64,000 nucleotides of DNA, from positions 120,260 through 184,259 of the forward strand of contig JALDYZ010000010.1 of assembly GCA_030028905.1 (NCBI GenBank). Direction: 5' to 3'. Below the pieces are notes generated by a model. It was not told the DNA's origin. It saw only the letters and a program-made list of their open reading frames with translations, and made no database searches. Source of the DNA: Ferirhizobium litorale (GTDB lineage Bacteria; Pseudomonadota; Alphaproteobacteria; Rhizobiales; Rhizobiaceae). The position numbers were made by a program, and so were the translations under genes. How positions within the stretch are numbered: the first letter of the stretch is position 1; each line of letters opens with the position of its first letter. Positions 63,159 to 64,000 of the stretch are shown piece by piece.

Positions 63159-63180
63159 GGCCCTCGCCTTCGCGGGGGCC
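63159..63180 (+). terminator. GC-rich hairpin after the efflux operon
   Basis: GGCCCTCGC and GCGGGGGCC pair over nine positions (one G-T) with a CTTC loop, 33 bases after the hydrolase stop. The T-run is poor (GTATT), so it is a weak intrinsic terminator or an RNA-end stabiliser. Confidence 0.45.
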
Positions 63181-63324
63181 GTATTGCCGTGATCCTGCTC
63201 TAGGACGGATCGACATTCAGGATTGAACGAAGCTGCTTGTGCGGCATTGGAGCGCGGGATTTGCATGATTGCTGCTGCTTGAGAGGATTGGGTTGCTGCC
63301 CAACTTTCAGAACAGGAGATGACG

Positions 63325-63432
63325 ATGGCAGAGAAAAGCCCGCTGGGCCGGCGCATCATCGATGACGAAACCCCGCGTTCGCTTTGCGAGCGCCTCGCAC
63401 CAACAGAACGATACTGTAGATTTCTGCGATAA
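63325..63432 (+). CDS. Short reading frame with strong ribosome site (35 aa), possibly truncated gene
   Basis: AGGAG seven bases before the ATG makes translation likely. The product starts MAEKSPLGRRIIDDETPRSL and ends after 35 residues. I do not recognise it. Because the neighbouring sequence to the right is made of gene remnants, this may be the 5' end of a longer gene cut off near 63420. Confidence 0.45.
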   Translation: MAEKSPLGRRIIDDETPRSLCERLAPTERYCRFLR

Positions 63433-63454
63433 GCTTGCACTGCACGGTCGTCAG

Positions 63455-63690
63455 TCAGATGCCGACCCGTTCCCGAAGCTCCGGATTGAGCTCGGCACGA
63501 AGGGTGGTAATGATCCGCCCTGCCTCTTCCTGGGTGAGGCCGCACAGCAGAAGCGATTGGTCGGCGAGCGCTAGACCGGCCGCGAGATTTTCCGGAAAGA
63601 CAACGTTCGCACCGGCTTTGACAAGGGCCGCGATATCACGATCATCGGCCGTGCTGACCACACAGGGAACGGCTTCTGTTTGCTTCCTGA
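63455..63690 (-). pseudogene. C-terminal remnant of a CPA2/Kef-type cation:proton antiporter
   Basis: About 75 residues (TEAVPCVVSTADDRDIAALV, KAGANVVFPENLAAGLALAD, then LTQEEAGRIITTLRAELN) match the end of the TrkA-N regulatory domain of KefB/YbaL-like antiporters. The membrane part is missing. Upstream the frame runs straight into a different protein, so it is a fused fragment. Confidence 0.7.
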
Positions 63691-63957
63691 CTCCCTATGA
63701 GATATCCGCTGACGGCCACCAACGCCTTGAAGCGCTCCGACCAGAGCGCCGCCATGATGTTTGCGGTTCGGCCTCCCCAATCGTATCCGCCGACGATGGC
63801 GCGTTCGATATTTAACGCATCCATGAAATCTATCATATCGACGGCGATAGCCGCTTGTTGGCCATTGCGGAGCGTCTTTTCAGACAGGAAGCGCGTCGTT
63901 CCATAGCCGCGAAGATAGGGTATCAGCACCCGGTAGCCCTTCTCCTGTGTTTCGGCG
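63690..63957 (-). pseudogene. Alpha/beta hydrolase fragment (epoxide hydrolase/dehalogenase-like)
   Basis: About 90 residues are readable: EKGYRVLIPYLRGYGTTRFL, AAIAVDMIDFMDALNIERAI and VGGYDWGGRTANIMAALW, in which D (GYDWGG) is the nucleophile elbow. The N-terminal HG-motif part is cut off by the insertion-like sequence at 63958, and the C-terminal lid and catalytic His are replaced by the antiporter fragment. Confidence 0.72.
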
Positions 63958-64000
63958 TGCAAATTTGACCCCCTTGGCGGGGTAATCGGCGTCCAATTTT
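63958..64000. mobile_element. Probable end of an IS21-family element (continues beyond window)
   Basis: The last 43 bases begin TGCAAATTTGACCCC and contain a second related unit (GTCCAATTTT). Repeated TTTGACCCC/CAATTTT units at the edge are typical of IS21-family ends in rhizobia, which carry istA and istB. The hydrolase gene stops exactly here, which fits an insertion. No transposase is inside the window. Confidence 0.55.

Noticed and set aside
1..64000. CRISPR arrays, tRNA and rRNA genes
   Set aside because: No regularly spaced repeats or RNA gene signatures were seen by eye; a covariance-model scan would be decisive and was not possible.

Overview
The window looks like accessory or megaplasmid DNA of a high-GC alphaproteobacterium of the Rhizobiales (Ensifer/Sinorhizobium, Rhizobium or a close relative). 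This rests on gene content: solute-binding-protein transporters (ABC and TRAP), each beside its own LacI, GntR, ROK, AraC, LysR or TetR regulator, a set of genes resembling the rhizobial thu locus, small rhizobial-type proteins, and an ECF sigma/ChrR pair. No rRNA, tRNA, replication gene or CRISPR array was seen.

Layout. 1-3014: the 5' part of an MFS carrier, then an operon of two exported proteins (VOC, ABM) and an SDR. 3116-8616: a LacI-controlled polar amino-acid-type ABC transporter with a 2-hydroxyacid dehydrogenase and a small ABM/EthD-like protein. 9108-14035: two exported DUF1254/DUF1214 proteins and a small Tat-type protein, divergent from an AraC regulator. 14182-18168: ketoglutarate-semialdehyde-type dehydrogenase, tautomerase, an SDR lacking its catalytic Tyr, and LysR. 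18593-26509: a quinate/shikimate module (aroQ, TRAP transporter, dehydroshikimate dehydratase fusion, aroE) with GntR and TetR regulators; the dehydratase gene carries a one-base frameshift. 26918-27974: small proteins, including a 42-aa Lys-rich one and a BON protein. 28452-33334: GntR, a TRAP transporter and an enolase-superfamily sugar-acid dehydratase. 33352-40781: a thu-like sugar ABC transporter, ROK regulator, Gfo/Idh/MocA dehydrogenase and ThuA protein. 40886-46657: a decayed quinone oxidoreductase, an IorA/IorB/dihaem cytochrome oxidoreductase, a NIPSNAP gene and TetR gene separated by a striking perfect inverted repeat, and an AbiEii toxin remnant. 46633-53954: a probable ECF/ChrR (singlet-oxygen type) regulon. 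54525-63125: an AI-2E family protein, then a TetR repressor divergent from a lipoprotein-adaptor RND efflux operon and a lipoprotein hydrolase. 63126-64000: a mosaic of gene remnants that ends in what looks like the end of an IS21-type element.

How it works together. Most blocks follow one plan: a regulator, an uptake system and one to three enzymes for the imported compound (amino or hydroxy acid, quinate/shikimate, sugar acid, sugar). The right third is about envelope and oxidative stress and efflux. Palindromic operators lie in several divergent gaps and link regulator to target without outside data. Pseudogenes concentrate at block borders, which fits repeated insertion and loss.
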